Shown here piece by piece: positions 25,359 through 34,238 of a DNA stretch of 41,980 nt. Position 1 is the first letter of the stretch. Each line of letters begins with the position of its first letter. The position numbers were made by a program, and so were the translations under genes. Under the pieces are notes generated by a model. That model had not been told where the DNA came from. It worked only from the letters and a program-made list of their open reading frames with translations, and did not search any database. This DNA comes from an uncultured Verrucomicrobiota bacterium (GTDB lineage Bacteria > Verrucomicrobiota > Verrucomicrobiia > Limisphaerales > UBA9464): positions 1 to 41,980 of the forward strand of contig CAIJLV010000132.1 in assembly GCA_903821635.1 (NCBI GenBank), read 5' to 3'.

Positions 25359-28300
25359 CTAGCCGCCGCCCACGCGGGAAGCGTCCTTCGAGTTGGCTTC
25401 AAACGCCGCGTTGAGGGCGTCGTCGCCGGTGAGGCCATCGGCCTTCGCCTTGTTGAGGGCGGCCAACACGCGTTTGTAATCTTTCGGCATCACCTTGATG
25501 AATTTCGGCAGAAACTGTTCCCAGTTCCGCAAAAGGGTGGCGGCACGGGTGCTCTTGGTATTGATGGCGTGGTTTTCGATCATCGACTTGAGTTCGATGA
25601 CGTCGTCGGCTTCCAATTTTTCTAAACCGACCATCTGCGGGTTGCACTTCGAGGGGAAGTCACCCTTCTCGTCGAGGATGTAAGCCACGCCGCCGGACAT
25701 GCCGGCCGCGAAGTTGCGCCCGGTGGGACCGAGCACGACCACTTTGCCGCCCGTCATGTATTCACATCCGTGGTCGCCGATCGCTTCGACGACGGCATTG
25801 ACGCCGGAATTGCGGACGCCAAAGCGTTCTCCGGCCATGCCGCGGATGAACACCTCGCCGCGGGTCGCGCCGTAGAGCGCCACATTGCCGACGATCATGT
25901 TTTCTTCGGGCACAAACGTGCTGCCGGCCGGCGGATACAGGATGAGTTTGCCGCCGCTCAAGCCTTTGCCGAAGTAGTCGTTGGCGTCGCCTTCCAAGGT
26001 GAAGGACATGCCGGGGGGCATGAACGCGCCAAAACTCTGGCCGGCGCTCCCTTGGAAGGTGATCTGGATCGTGTCTTCGGGGAGTCCTTCGGCGCCATGC
26101 CGGCGGGTCAGTTCGCTGCCGGTAATGGTCCCGACGACGCGGTTGACGTTGCGAATCGGCAGGGTGGCCCGAACTTTTTCCCCGCGTTCCAAGGCCGGTA
26201 GGCACAGGTCCATCAACTTCGTCAGGTCGAGGGACTTGTCGATGCCGTGGTCCTGAGTCATCTGGCAGAAGCGACCGACTTCAGGGCCGGCTTCTGGTTG
26301 GTAGAGGATCTTGCTGAAGTCCACGCCTTTGGCCTTCCAATGCTCAATGGCTTGGCGCGGTTCAAGTCGGTCGGTGCGGCCGACCATTTCGTTGAGGGTG
26401 CGGAAGCCAAGTTGGGCCATGAGTTCCCGAACTTCCTGCGCGATGAACGTCATGAAGTTGATCACGTGGGCTGGGTCACCGGTGAAACGCTTGCGCAGTT
26501 CCGGGTCCTGGGTGGCGACGCCCACTGGACAGGTGTTGAGGTGGCAGACACGCATCATGATGCAGCCGAGGGAAACCAACGGTGCGGTCGCAAAGCCGAA
26601 TTCTTCGGCCCCAAGCAACGCTGCGATCACCACGTCGCGGCCCGTCTTTAACTGACCGTCCGTTTCGACCACGATTCGGGAGCGGAGGTTGTTGAGCACC
26701 AGCGTCTGATGGGTTTCGGCCAAGCCGAGTTCCCACGGGATGCCCGCGTGTTTGATCGAGGTCTGCGGCGAGGCTCCGGTGCCGCCGTCGTATCCGGAAA
26801 TCAAGACAACATCGGCGTGCGCTTTGGCCACGCCGGCGGCGATGGTGCCGACCCCGACTTCGGATACGAGCTTCACGCTGATGCGGGCGTGAATGTTCGA
26901 GTTCTTGAGGTCGTGGATGAGTTCCGCCAGATCCTCGATGGAATAGATGTCGTGGTGCGGCGGCGGAGAAATCAGACCGACTCCCGGGGTGGAGTGTCGG
27001 GTTTTCGCGACCCAAGGATAAACCTTGGTGCCGGGCAACTGGCCGCCCTCACCGGGTTTCGCACCCTGCGCCATCTTGATCTGCAGTTCTTTGGCGCTGA
27101 CCAAATACTGACTGGTCACCCCGAAGCGTCCGGAAGCGACCTGATTGATCGCTGAATTCTTGGAATCGCCGTTCGGGAGCGGCACGTAGCGCTCGGGATC
27201 TTCACCGCCTTCGCCGGTGTTGGATTTGCCGCCGATACGGTTCATCGCAATGGCCAAGGATTCGTGCGCTTCCTTCGAGATGGAGCCGTAGCTCATCGCG
27301 CCGGTTTTGAAGCGTTTCACGATGGCTTCGACCGATTCCACTTCCTCAATCGGGATGGGGGTGGCGGCTTTGAAGTCGAGTAGGCCGCGGAGGGTCGCCC
27401 AATTCTTAAACTGCTCGTTCACCGACTTGGAGTAGTCTTGGAACGACTTGTAGTCGGCGTTGCGGACTGCTTTTTGCAGCTTGTGAACGGTGTCCGGGTT
27501 GAAGAGGTGATATTCCCCGTCCCGCCGCCATTGGTAACGTCCGCCCGCATCCAGGGTTTGGCCGGCGGATCGGCGATCTGGGAAGGCGCTCCGGTGGCGG
27601 ATTTCAGTCTCCTTGGCGATCTCTTCCAAGCCGACGCCTTCGACCCGGGTGGGCGTCCAGGTGAAGTAGCGATCAATCACCGCTTCGTTGACGCCGATGG
27701 CTTCAAAGATCTGTGCACCGCGATACGATTGGATCGTGGAGATCCCCATTTTGGAGGCGACCTTGATGACTCCTTTGACCGCCGCTTTGACGAAGTTCTT
27801 GCAGGCGGTCTTGTGGTCGATGTTGACCAAGAGACCCTGCCGGATCATGTCGTCGATTGATTCGAAGGCGAGGTAAGGATTGATCGCACCGCAGCCGTAA
27901 CCGATGAGGAGCGAGAAGTGGTGAACTTCCCGCGGTTCGCCGGATTCCAGCACCAGTCCGACGCGGGTGCGGGAGCCTTCCCGGATCAAGTGATGGTGTA
28001 GGCCGGAGACCGCCAGCAGGGCGGGTAGGGCGGCGTTTTTCGCATTCACACCGCGGTCGGACAGGATGATGATGTTAATCCCGGCTTCGATCGCTTTGGT
28101 GGCCGCTTTGAAGAGGTCTTTCAGCGCCTTCTCCATGGCCTTCGCGCCCTTGTCCACCTTGTAAATGATCGGCAAGGTGATGGACTTGTAGCCCGATTGG
28201 TCGAGGTGCTTGAGCTTGGCAAATTCCTCGTTGGTCAGGATCGGTGACTTGAGTTCAATCAAGTGACAGCTTTCCGGCACCGGACTGAGCAGGTTTTTCT

Positions 28301-29948
28301 CGGAACCGATGGTGGTTAACGCGCTGGTGACGATTTCTTCGCGGATGCAGTCGATCGGCGGGTTGGTGACCTGCGCGAAGAGTTGCTGGAAGTAGTTGTA
28401 GAGCAGTTGCGGTTTGTTCGAAAGCACGGCCAACGGCGTGTCGGTGCCCATTGAGCCAATCGCTTCCACGCCGTCGCGGGCCATCGGAACCATCAGCACG
28501 CGCAGATCTTCAAAGGTGTAACCAAACGCTTGCTGCCGCTGGAGCACCGTGTCGTGTCGGGGCTCGGGGAGATGCTCTGGATCGGGCAGGGAGGACAACT
28601 CGATCAAGTGCTGGTTCAGCCACTGACGGTAGGGCTGTTCACTGGCGATCTGATCCTTGATTTCGGTGTCGTCCACGATCCGGCCGAGTTCCGTATCGAT
28701 GTAGAACATCCGGCCAGGTTGTAGGCGGCCCTTTTGGGCGATGTTTTCTGGGGCGATGTCCAACACGCCGACTTCGGATGCCATGATGACTTGGTCATCC
28801 TTGGTGACATAGTAGCGGGATGGGCGCAGGCCGTTGCGGTCCAAGGATGCTCCGATGCGCACCCCGTCGGTAAAGGCGACGCAGGCCGGACCGTCCCACG
28901 GTTCCATCAGGCAGGAATGATATTCGTAGAACGCCTTTTTCTCGTCGCTCATGGATTCATGATTCGCCCACGGTTCGGGGATCATCATCATCATGGCGTG
29001 CGGCAGGGAACGTCCGGCCAGCACGAGCAGTTCGAGCACGTTGTCGAACATGGCGGAATCGCTGCCGTCCGGGTCTACGATGGGCAGGATCTTCTGAATG
29101 TCTTCGCCGAAGGCGTCCGACTCGAACAATGCCTCGCGGGCGTGCATCCAATTGATGTTACCGCGGAGGGTGTTGATTTCGCCATTGTGGGCGATGTAGC
29201 GATAGGGATGAGACCGGGCCCAGCTGGGGAAGGTGTTGGTGCTGAACCGGGAATGGATCAACGCCAGCGCCGTTTTCATGGCCGGGTTCTTGAGGTCCGG
29301 GAAATACTTGTCCACCTGCTCGGTTAGCAGCATGCCTTTGAAAACCAGTGTCCGGCTGGAAAGGCTGCACACATACCAATATCCGGCGCCATCTTTGGTG
29401 GAGCAGCGGATCTCGTTGTAGGACCGCTTGCGGATCACGTAGAGCTTCCGCTCGAACGCCAGATCGTCAGCCAAGTCAGCGCTCCGGCCGATGAACACTT
29501 GACGAACATGCGGTTCAGACGATTTGGCAGTGGCTCCGAGCGAACTGTTGTCGGTGGGCACGGTGCGCCAGCCGAGGAAGTCCTGCCCTTCCGAATTAAT
29601 GATTTTTTCGAACGCCTGTTCCAGCTTTCGCCGCTGCCGGGGATCGGGCGGCAAGTAGATCATACCGACGCCATATTGGCCGGCTGGCGGCAACTTGACG
29701 CCCACCTTTTGGGTCGCTTCCAGGAGAAACTCGTGGGGAATCTGAATGAGAATGCCGGCGCCATCGCCCGTATTGGCTTCGCAGCCGCAGGCACCTCGAT
29801 GGTCGAGGTTGCGCAAAATTTGTAGGCCTTGCTCGACGAGGGCGTGCGATTTGACGCCTTTGATGTTGGCGACAAAGCCGACCCCACAGGCGTCGTGCTC
29901 GAAATCAGGCCGATACAGCGAGTTCGGAACGGACGGATACGAATTCAT
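25359..29948 (-). CDS. gltB: glutamate synthase large (alpha) subunit, copy B
   Basis: The 1529-residue protein is a second complete GOGAT large subunit with the same domain order as copy A: a 20-residue propeptide, nucleophile Cys21 ([10 protein letters not shown]), amidotransferase, central, FMN ([37 protein letters not shown]), cluster cysteines [12 protein letters not shown] near 1125, and GXGXG domains. Its FMN region ([37 protein letters not shown]) reads like the Bacillus GltA branch, whereas copy A reads differently ([34 protein letters not shown]). It also lacks the ferredoxin-loop insertion. It is the first gene of the locus, upstream of gltD by 49 nt. Its leader holds two inverted repeats that could bind a regulator. 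A C-terminal extension ([17 protein letters not shown]) is not present in copy A. Confidence 0.97.
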   Translation of the reverse strand: MNSYPSVPNSLYRPDFEHDACGVGFVANIKGVKSHALVEQGLQILRNLDHRGACGCEANTGDGAGILIQIPHEFLLEATQKVGVKLPPAGQYGVGMIYLPPDPRQRRKLEQAFEKIINSEGQDFLGWRTVPTDNSSLGATAKSSEPHVRQVFIGRSADLADDLAFERKLYVIRKRSYNEIRCSTKDGAGYWYVCSLSSRTLVFKGMLLTEQVDKYFPDLKNPAMKTALALIHSRFSTNTFPSWARSHPYRYIAHNGEINTLRGNINWMHAREALFESDAFGEDIQKILPIVDPDGSDSAMFDNVLELLVLAGRSLPHAMMMMIPEPWANHESMSDEKKAFYEYHSCLMEPWDGPACVAFTDGVRIGASLDRNGLRPSRYYVTKDDQVIMASEVGVLDIAPENIAQKGRLQPGRMFYIDTELGRIVDDTEIKDQIASEQPYRQWLNQHLIELSSLPDPEHLPEPRHDTVLQRQQAFGYTFEDLRVLMVPMARDGVEAIGSMGTDTPLAVLSNKPQLLYNYFQQLFAQVTNPPIDCIREEIVTSALTTIGSEKNLLSPVPESCHLIELKSPILTNEEFAKLKHLDQSGYKSITLPIIYKVDKGAKAMEKALKDLFKAATKAIEAGINIIILSDRGVNAKNAALPALLAVSGLHHHLIREGSRTRVGLVLESGEPREVHHFSLLIGYGCGAINPYLAFESIDDMIRQGLLVNIDHKTACKNFVKAAVKGVIKVASKMGISTIQSYRGAQIFEAIGVNEAVIDRYFTWTPTRVEGVGLEEIAKETEIRHRSAFPDRRSAGQTLDAGGRYQWRRDGEYHLFNPDTVHKLQKAVRNADYKSFQDYSKSVNEQFKNWATLRGLLDFKAATPIPIEEVESVEAIVKRFKTGAMSYGSISKEAHESLAIAMNRIGGKSNTGEGGEDPERYVPLPNGDSKNSAINQVASGRFGVTSQYLVSAKELQIKMAQGAKPGEGGQLPGTKVYPWVAKTRHSTPGVGLISPPPHHDIYSIEDLAELIHDLKNSNIHARISVKLVSEVGVGTIAAGVAKAHADVVLISGYDGGTGASPQTSIKHAGIPWELGLAETHQTLVLNNLRSRIVVETDGQLKTGRDVVIAALLGAEEFGFATAPLVSLGCIMMRVCHLNTCPVGVATQDPELRKRFTGDPAHVINFMTFIAQEVRELMAQLGFRTLNEMVGRTDRLEPRQAIEHWKAKGVDFSKILYQPEAGPEVGRFCQMTQDHGIDKSLDLTKLMDLCLPALERGEKVRATLPIRNVNRVVGTITGSELTRRHGAEGLPEDTIQITFQGSAGQSFGAFMPPGMSFTLEGDANDYFGKGLSGGKLILYPPAGSTFVPEENMIVGNVALYGATRGEVFIRGMAGERFGVRNSGVNAVVEAIGDHGCEYMTGGKVVVLGPTGRNFAAGMSGGVAYILDEKGDFPSKCNPQMVGLEKLEADDVIELKSMIENHAINTKSTRAATLLRNWEQFLPKFIKVMPKDYKRVLAALNKAKADGLTGDDALNAAFEANSKDASRVGGG

Positions 29949-29969
29949 GTCTCAAATTTATCAACTGCT

Positions 29970-29983
29970 GGGCGTCGACGCCC
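29970..29983. promoter_or_regulatory. 14-bp perfect palindrome in the gltB copy B leader
   Basis: GGGCGTCGACGCCC is a perfect 14-bp palindrome 21 nt upstream of the gltB copy B start. It could be an operator or form a hairpin in the 5' leader that affects translation. No regulator is known. Confidence 0.4.
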
Positions 29984-30007
29984 GCTTGCAACCCGGAAAG
30001 CGTAGGG

Positions 30008-30029
30008 TTTGCGTTTCCCACAACGCAAA
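30008..30029. promoter_or_regulatory. inverted repeat TTTGCGTT-N6-AACGCAAA upstream of gltB copy B
   Basis: Two perfect 8-bp arms separated by 6 bp lie 59-81 nt upstream of the gltB copy B ATG, within normal reach of its promoter. Arm size and spacing suit a dimeric helix-turn-helix regulator. On the plus strand it is followed by GGGTTTTTGG, so a plus-strand terminator is an alternative, but no plus-strand gene ends here. Confidence 0.45.
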
Positions 30030-30493
30030 GGGTTTTTGGCTTCGCATTTCGTTGATTTAAATGGGGCAGGGTGGCGACCGAGGCCAACTGGGCCCCCGCC
30101 GCCCGGCGGACACTAAGCGGGCGCCGGTTTGGCTCGCACACTGGGGGGGGAGCAGATCCGCCCATCCGGCCGAGATTCGCCCGAGTATCCCCGCCGCCGG
30201 TTACTTTGGGCTGCAAAGGTAAGACCCAGCTCTGGAAGGTGGCCGAAGAGTTGAGCCGGCGTTCCCGAACCCTTGGAGTTGGCACCGGGCAAAGTAGACC
30301 CCGGCGGCATGGCCGCGCAGAGGCCAGCGCGGCAAAGTGGGACGATGATCGCTGGCCCAAACACTCACCCGACACGCCCAAGGCTTCGGACCGAGGTTGG
30401 GTTGCAGTTTCAGCCCAGCGTATTCGCTCCCGGAATCGCCCCGTGCTGGCGGCAGGCTTGGATTCCAGCTCGATCCCGCTTTCTCAGAGGGTT

Positions 30494-30512
30494 GCCTTGA
30501 CCCGGTCAAGGC
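30494..30512. promoter_or_regulatory. inverted repeat GCCTTGAC-N3-GTCAAGGC before photolyase-like gene
   Basis: Perfect 8-bp arms with a 3-bp centre lie 71 nt upstream of the photolyase-like GTG. An overlapping outer pair, GGTTGCC at 30490-30496 and GGCAACC at 30522-30528, could form an alternative stem. It may be an operator for light- or stress-dependent control, but no regulator gene is adjacent and the idea is untested. Confidence 0.4.
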
Positions 30513-30583
30513 CGGTTCAGCGGCAACCTCAAGCGGCCACGCCGGCGTTGACAGGGCGCCGCTGCCGCTCAGTTTGAGCTTCC

Positions 30584-32014
<1,431 letters not shown>

Positions 32015-32042
32015 CGACGGCGCGCTGGGTTGAAGGCGGGCA

Positions 32043-32092
32043 AAGCAGGCGTCCCGGCGCTTGCGGTGTGCTGTGCTGGCGCCGGCCTGCTT
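32043..32092 (+). terminator. long hairpin after photolyase-like gene, no T-run
   Basis: A composite stem pairs 32043-32049 (AAGCAGG) with 32086-32092 (CCTGCTT) and 32054-32060 (CCGGCGC) with 32079-32085 (GCGCCGG), with a 4-nt bulge and an 18-nt loop. It starts 29 nt after the photolyase-like stop. No T-run follows, so it may be a non-classical terminator, an RNA-stabilising hairpin, or an operator before lemA. Confidence 0.4.
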
Positions 32093-32152
32093 GAATCGCG
32101 GTAGTGAAGTTCCACCTGACAGGCGGCAGGGGTGGGCTAGAAATCTCCCCGC

Positions 32153-32773
32153 ATGGGAAAAATTATCGGAATCATTTTCGCTGGCTTGTTGGGTCTGCTG
32201 CTCCTGGTCGGCGTCGGCGGTTGCAATGCTTACAACGGGCTCGTGGGTTCACGGCAGGCCGTGGACAAGTCGTGGGCGCAGGTTGAAACCGTTTACCAGC
32301 GGCGGGCCGATTTGATTCCCAATCTCGTCAGCACCGTCTCAGGTTCGGCGAATTTCGAGCGACAAGTGCTCCGGGAAGTCACCGAGGCGCGGGCTTCCGT
32401 CGGGCAGGTCAAGCTCAACCCGGGCAGTGCGCCGGACTCGGCCGACCAACTCAAGCAGTTCCAAGCAGCGCAAGGTTCCCTGAGTTCCGCCCTGTCCCGA
32501 CTGCTGGTCGTGGCGGAACGGTATCCGGACCTCAAGGCCAGTCAGGGGTTTCGCGATTTGCAGGTGCAGTTGGAGGGCACTGAAAATCGGATCTCGGTTG
32601 AACGCCAGCGGTTTAACGAGGCGGTGCAGCGCTACAACACCGGGGTGCAGACCTTTCCCCGTGTTCTGATTGCGAGATTGTTCAACTTCCAAGCCAAACC
32701 CTACTTCACGGCCGAGGCCGGCAGCGAAAAGGCGCCCAAGGTGAACTTCGATTTCAACGCGCCGGCCAAGTAG
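32153..32773 (+). CDS. lemA: LemA family membrane protein
   Basis: The 206-residue protein begins MGKIIGIIFAGLLGLLLLVG, one membrane helix, then the hallmark of the family: YNGLVGSRQAVDKSWAQVET followed by YQRRADLIPNLVSTV. The remainder is helical (FQAAQGSLSSALSRLLVVAE, YPDLKASQGFRDLQ, ENRISVERQRFNEAVQRYN). LemA proteins have a short periplasmic N-terminus and a helical-bundle domain; their biochemical role is not settled. The end of the membrane helix reads VGVGGCNA, so a lipoprotein signal is also conceivable. It is followed after 7 nt by a TPM-domain gene and then a second one, a combination found widely in bacteria. It probably works with these neighbours at the cell envelope. Confidence 0.95.
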   Translation: MGKIIGIIFAGLLGLLLLVGVGGCNAYNGLVGSRQAVDKSWAQVETVYQRRADLIPNLVSTVSGSANFERQVLREVTEARASVGQVKLNPGSAPDSADQLKQFQAAQGSLSSALSRLLVVAERYPDLKASQGFRDLQVQLEGTENRISVERQRFNEAVQRYNTGVQTFPRVLIARLFNFQAKPYFTAEAGSEKAPKVNFDFNAPAK

Positions 32774-32780
32774 GTTTGTG

Positions 32781-33698
32781 ATGAATTTACTGTGCCGAAT
32801 TCTGTTCACGGGCGGGTTGGTGGGCATGCTGCTCGGCAGCGGTTTTGCGCAGACGCTTCCGCCCGCGCCGGCCCAACACGTCGCGGACCGCGCGGGCATT
32901 TTGTCCGCCCGCACCGTCGCTGAACTCAACACGCAACTGGCCGCGTTTGAGCAGCAATCTTCATCGCAAGTCGTGGTGTGGACGGAACGAACGCGACCGG
33001 CCAACGAGGTCTTGGAAGATTACGTCAACCGCGTGTTTCAAGCTTGGAAGATCGGTCAACGCGGCAAGGATAACGGGGTTTTGTTGGCGGTCTTCACTCA
33101 GGATCGCGCACTGCGGATCGAGGTCGGTTACGGCTTGGAAGGTGCACTCCCAGATGCCCTCGCGGGGCGCATCATTGCGAACGAAATCACGCCCCGGTTT
33201 AAGCAGGGCGACTTTGAGGGCGGAATCCGCGCCGGGGTGAAGGCGATTCTCGCGGCGACCCAAGGAGAATACCAACCGAGTTCCCGGCGGTCCGGCCGGC
33301 GGACCTTGGACCTGACCCCGGACCGGGCCACGCTGCCGTTGGCGGTGCTGGGTGGTTTATTGGGAATCGCCGGCGGGGCTTGGAGTGCCCGCCGCGAAGG
33401 CGGGGTTGGAATTGTGGGGCGGAGCCTGATGGGCGGGGTGATCGGCGGCCTTGGCCACCCAATCGCCTATGCGCTGGGCCGAAACCTGGGCGTTTTGGGG
33501 GGCTTGATCGCCTTTTTGGTGCTTTGGAGCCTCATACTTTCCCGGCGCCGGGGACGCTATTACGACGGGAGCGGCGGGCACACGGGTTGGAGCGGTTGGT
33601 CGGGTGGTGGTTCTTCGAGTGGCTGGAGTGGTGGCGGCGGTGGTTTTAGCGGTGGCGGTGGCAGTTCGGGCGGCGGCGGTGCCAGTGGAAGTTGGTAA
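32781..33698 (+). CDS. YgcG/TPM-domain membrane protein with Gly-rich tail
   Basis: The 305-residue product starts at ATG 32781 (a GTG at 32778 is also possible) with a signal peptide ending near GSGFAQ. The TPM domain (TLP18.3/Psb32/MOLO-1 type, about residues 30-155) follows: VADRAGILSARTVAELNTQL, SSSQVVVWTERTRP, FQAWKIGQRGKDNGVLLAVF and RALRIEVGYGLEGALPD. Two hydrophobic segments then span about residues 185-255, and the protein ends in a long Gly/Ser/Trp repeat tail (SGGGGGFSGGGGSSGGGG). This domain order is typical of YgcG proteins, which sit beside LemA. TPM domains in plants assist photosystem repair or act as phosphatases; the bacterial role is unresolved. Its stop is 2 nt before the start of the next gene. 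Confidence 0.93.
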   Translation: MNLLCRILFTGGLVGMLLGSGFAQTLPPAPAQHVADRAGILSARTVAELNTQLAAFEQQSSSQVVVWTERTRPANEVLEDYVNRVFQAWKIGQRGKDNGVLLAVFTQDRALRIEVGYGLEGALPDALAGRIIANEITPRFKQGDFEGGIRAGVKAILAATQGEYQPSSRRSGRRTLDLTPDRATLPLAVLGGLLGIAGGAWSARREGGVGIVGRSLMGGVIGGLGHPIAYALGRNLGVLGGLIAFLVLWSLILSRRRGRYYDGSGGHTGWSGWSGGGSSSGWSGGGGGFSGGGGSSGGGGASGSW

Positions 33699-33700
33699 CC

Positions 33701-34135
33701 ATGAAGACGAAATCGTTTCAGCAGCAAATCGACGACGGGCAACTGTGTGTCGCCATTCGCGAAGCCGAACAGAATACCTCGGGCGAAATTCGGGTATTCA
33801 TCAGCCGGTTTCCGACAACTGATCCGCTGGCCGATGCCCGACGCGAGTTTGACCGGTTGGGGATGAAGCGGACGCCGTTACGCAACGCGGTCCTGCTGTA
33901 TTTTGCGCCCGAGTCACAACAGTTTGCCATCATCGGCGATGAAAATATCCACTTCCGCTGCGGGGAAGCGTTTTGGAAAGCCGTGGCTGGCGAAATGGAA
34001 GCTGAACTGAAGCACGGGCGGATCACTGCCGCGATCTTGGCCGGAATCCAGCGTGCGGGCCTAGAATTGGCCCGCCATTTCCCCCGGCAGGCGGGCGACC
34101 GCGATGATCTGCCGAACACCGTGGAGCGGAACTGA
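33701..34135 (+). CDS. second TPM-domain protein, soluble
   Basis: Starting at ATG 33701, 2 nt after the previous stop, the 144-residue product is a single TPM-like domain without a signal peptide or membrane helix. Recognisable elements are IREAEQNTSGEIRVFISRF, a helix with ARREFDRLGMKRTPLRNAVL, and LYFAPESQQFAIIGDENIHF with RCGEAFWKAVAGEMEAELKHG. Proteins like this commonly follow LemA and YgcG. It should be cytosolic or face the cytoplasm. The TTG at 33692 inside the preceding gene is an unlikely start. It is the last gene of the lemA unit; no clear terminator was found in the 103 nt before the next gene. Confidence 0.85.
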   Translation: MKTKSFQQQIDDGQLCVAIREAEQNTSGEIRVFISRFPTTDPLADARREFDRLGMKRTPLRNAVLLYFAPESQQFAIIGDENIHFRCGEAFWKAVAGEMEAELKHGRITAAILAGIQRAGLELARHFPRQAGDRDDLPNTVERN

Positions 34136-34238
34136 GTCGGCGGCCTAGCGTGCCCGATTGATACGCACCCGTATTAAATCGGTTGCCAGTGCCGAGGCTG
34201 CCCGCCATCTTCCAACCGAATTTAACCTCCGGCTTCGC

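Larger units (their letters stand above)
29949..30583. other. 635-nt divergent intergenic region
   Basis: This gap separates the divergent gltB copy B and photolyase-like genes and should contain both promoters. An open frame at 30071-30577 on the plus strand has no family resemblance and an Arg/Ser/Pro-rich composition typical of non-coding GC-rich DNA. Three inverted repeats are listed separately: two near gltB and one near the photolyase gene. I could not identify convincing -35/-10 or sigma-54 elements by eye. Confidence 0.5.

Noticed and set aside
19134..29948. Glutamate synthase copies as a recent tandem duplication or assembly duplicate
   Set aside because: The two large subunits differ throughout, in length and lineage-like motifs, so they are not a duplicated assembly segment.
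30071..30577. 168-codon plus-strand open frame before the photolyase-like gene
   Set aside because: Arg/Ser/Pro-rich, with no domain and no conserved-looking start; interpreted as intergenic regulatory DNA.
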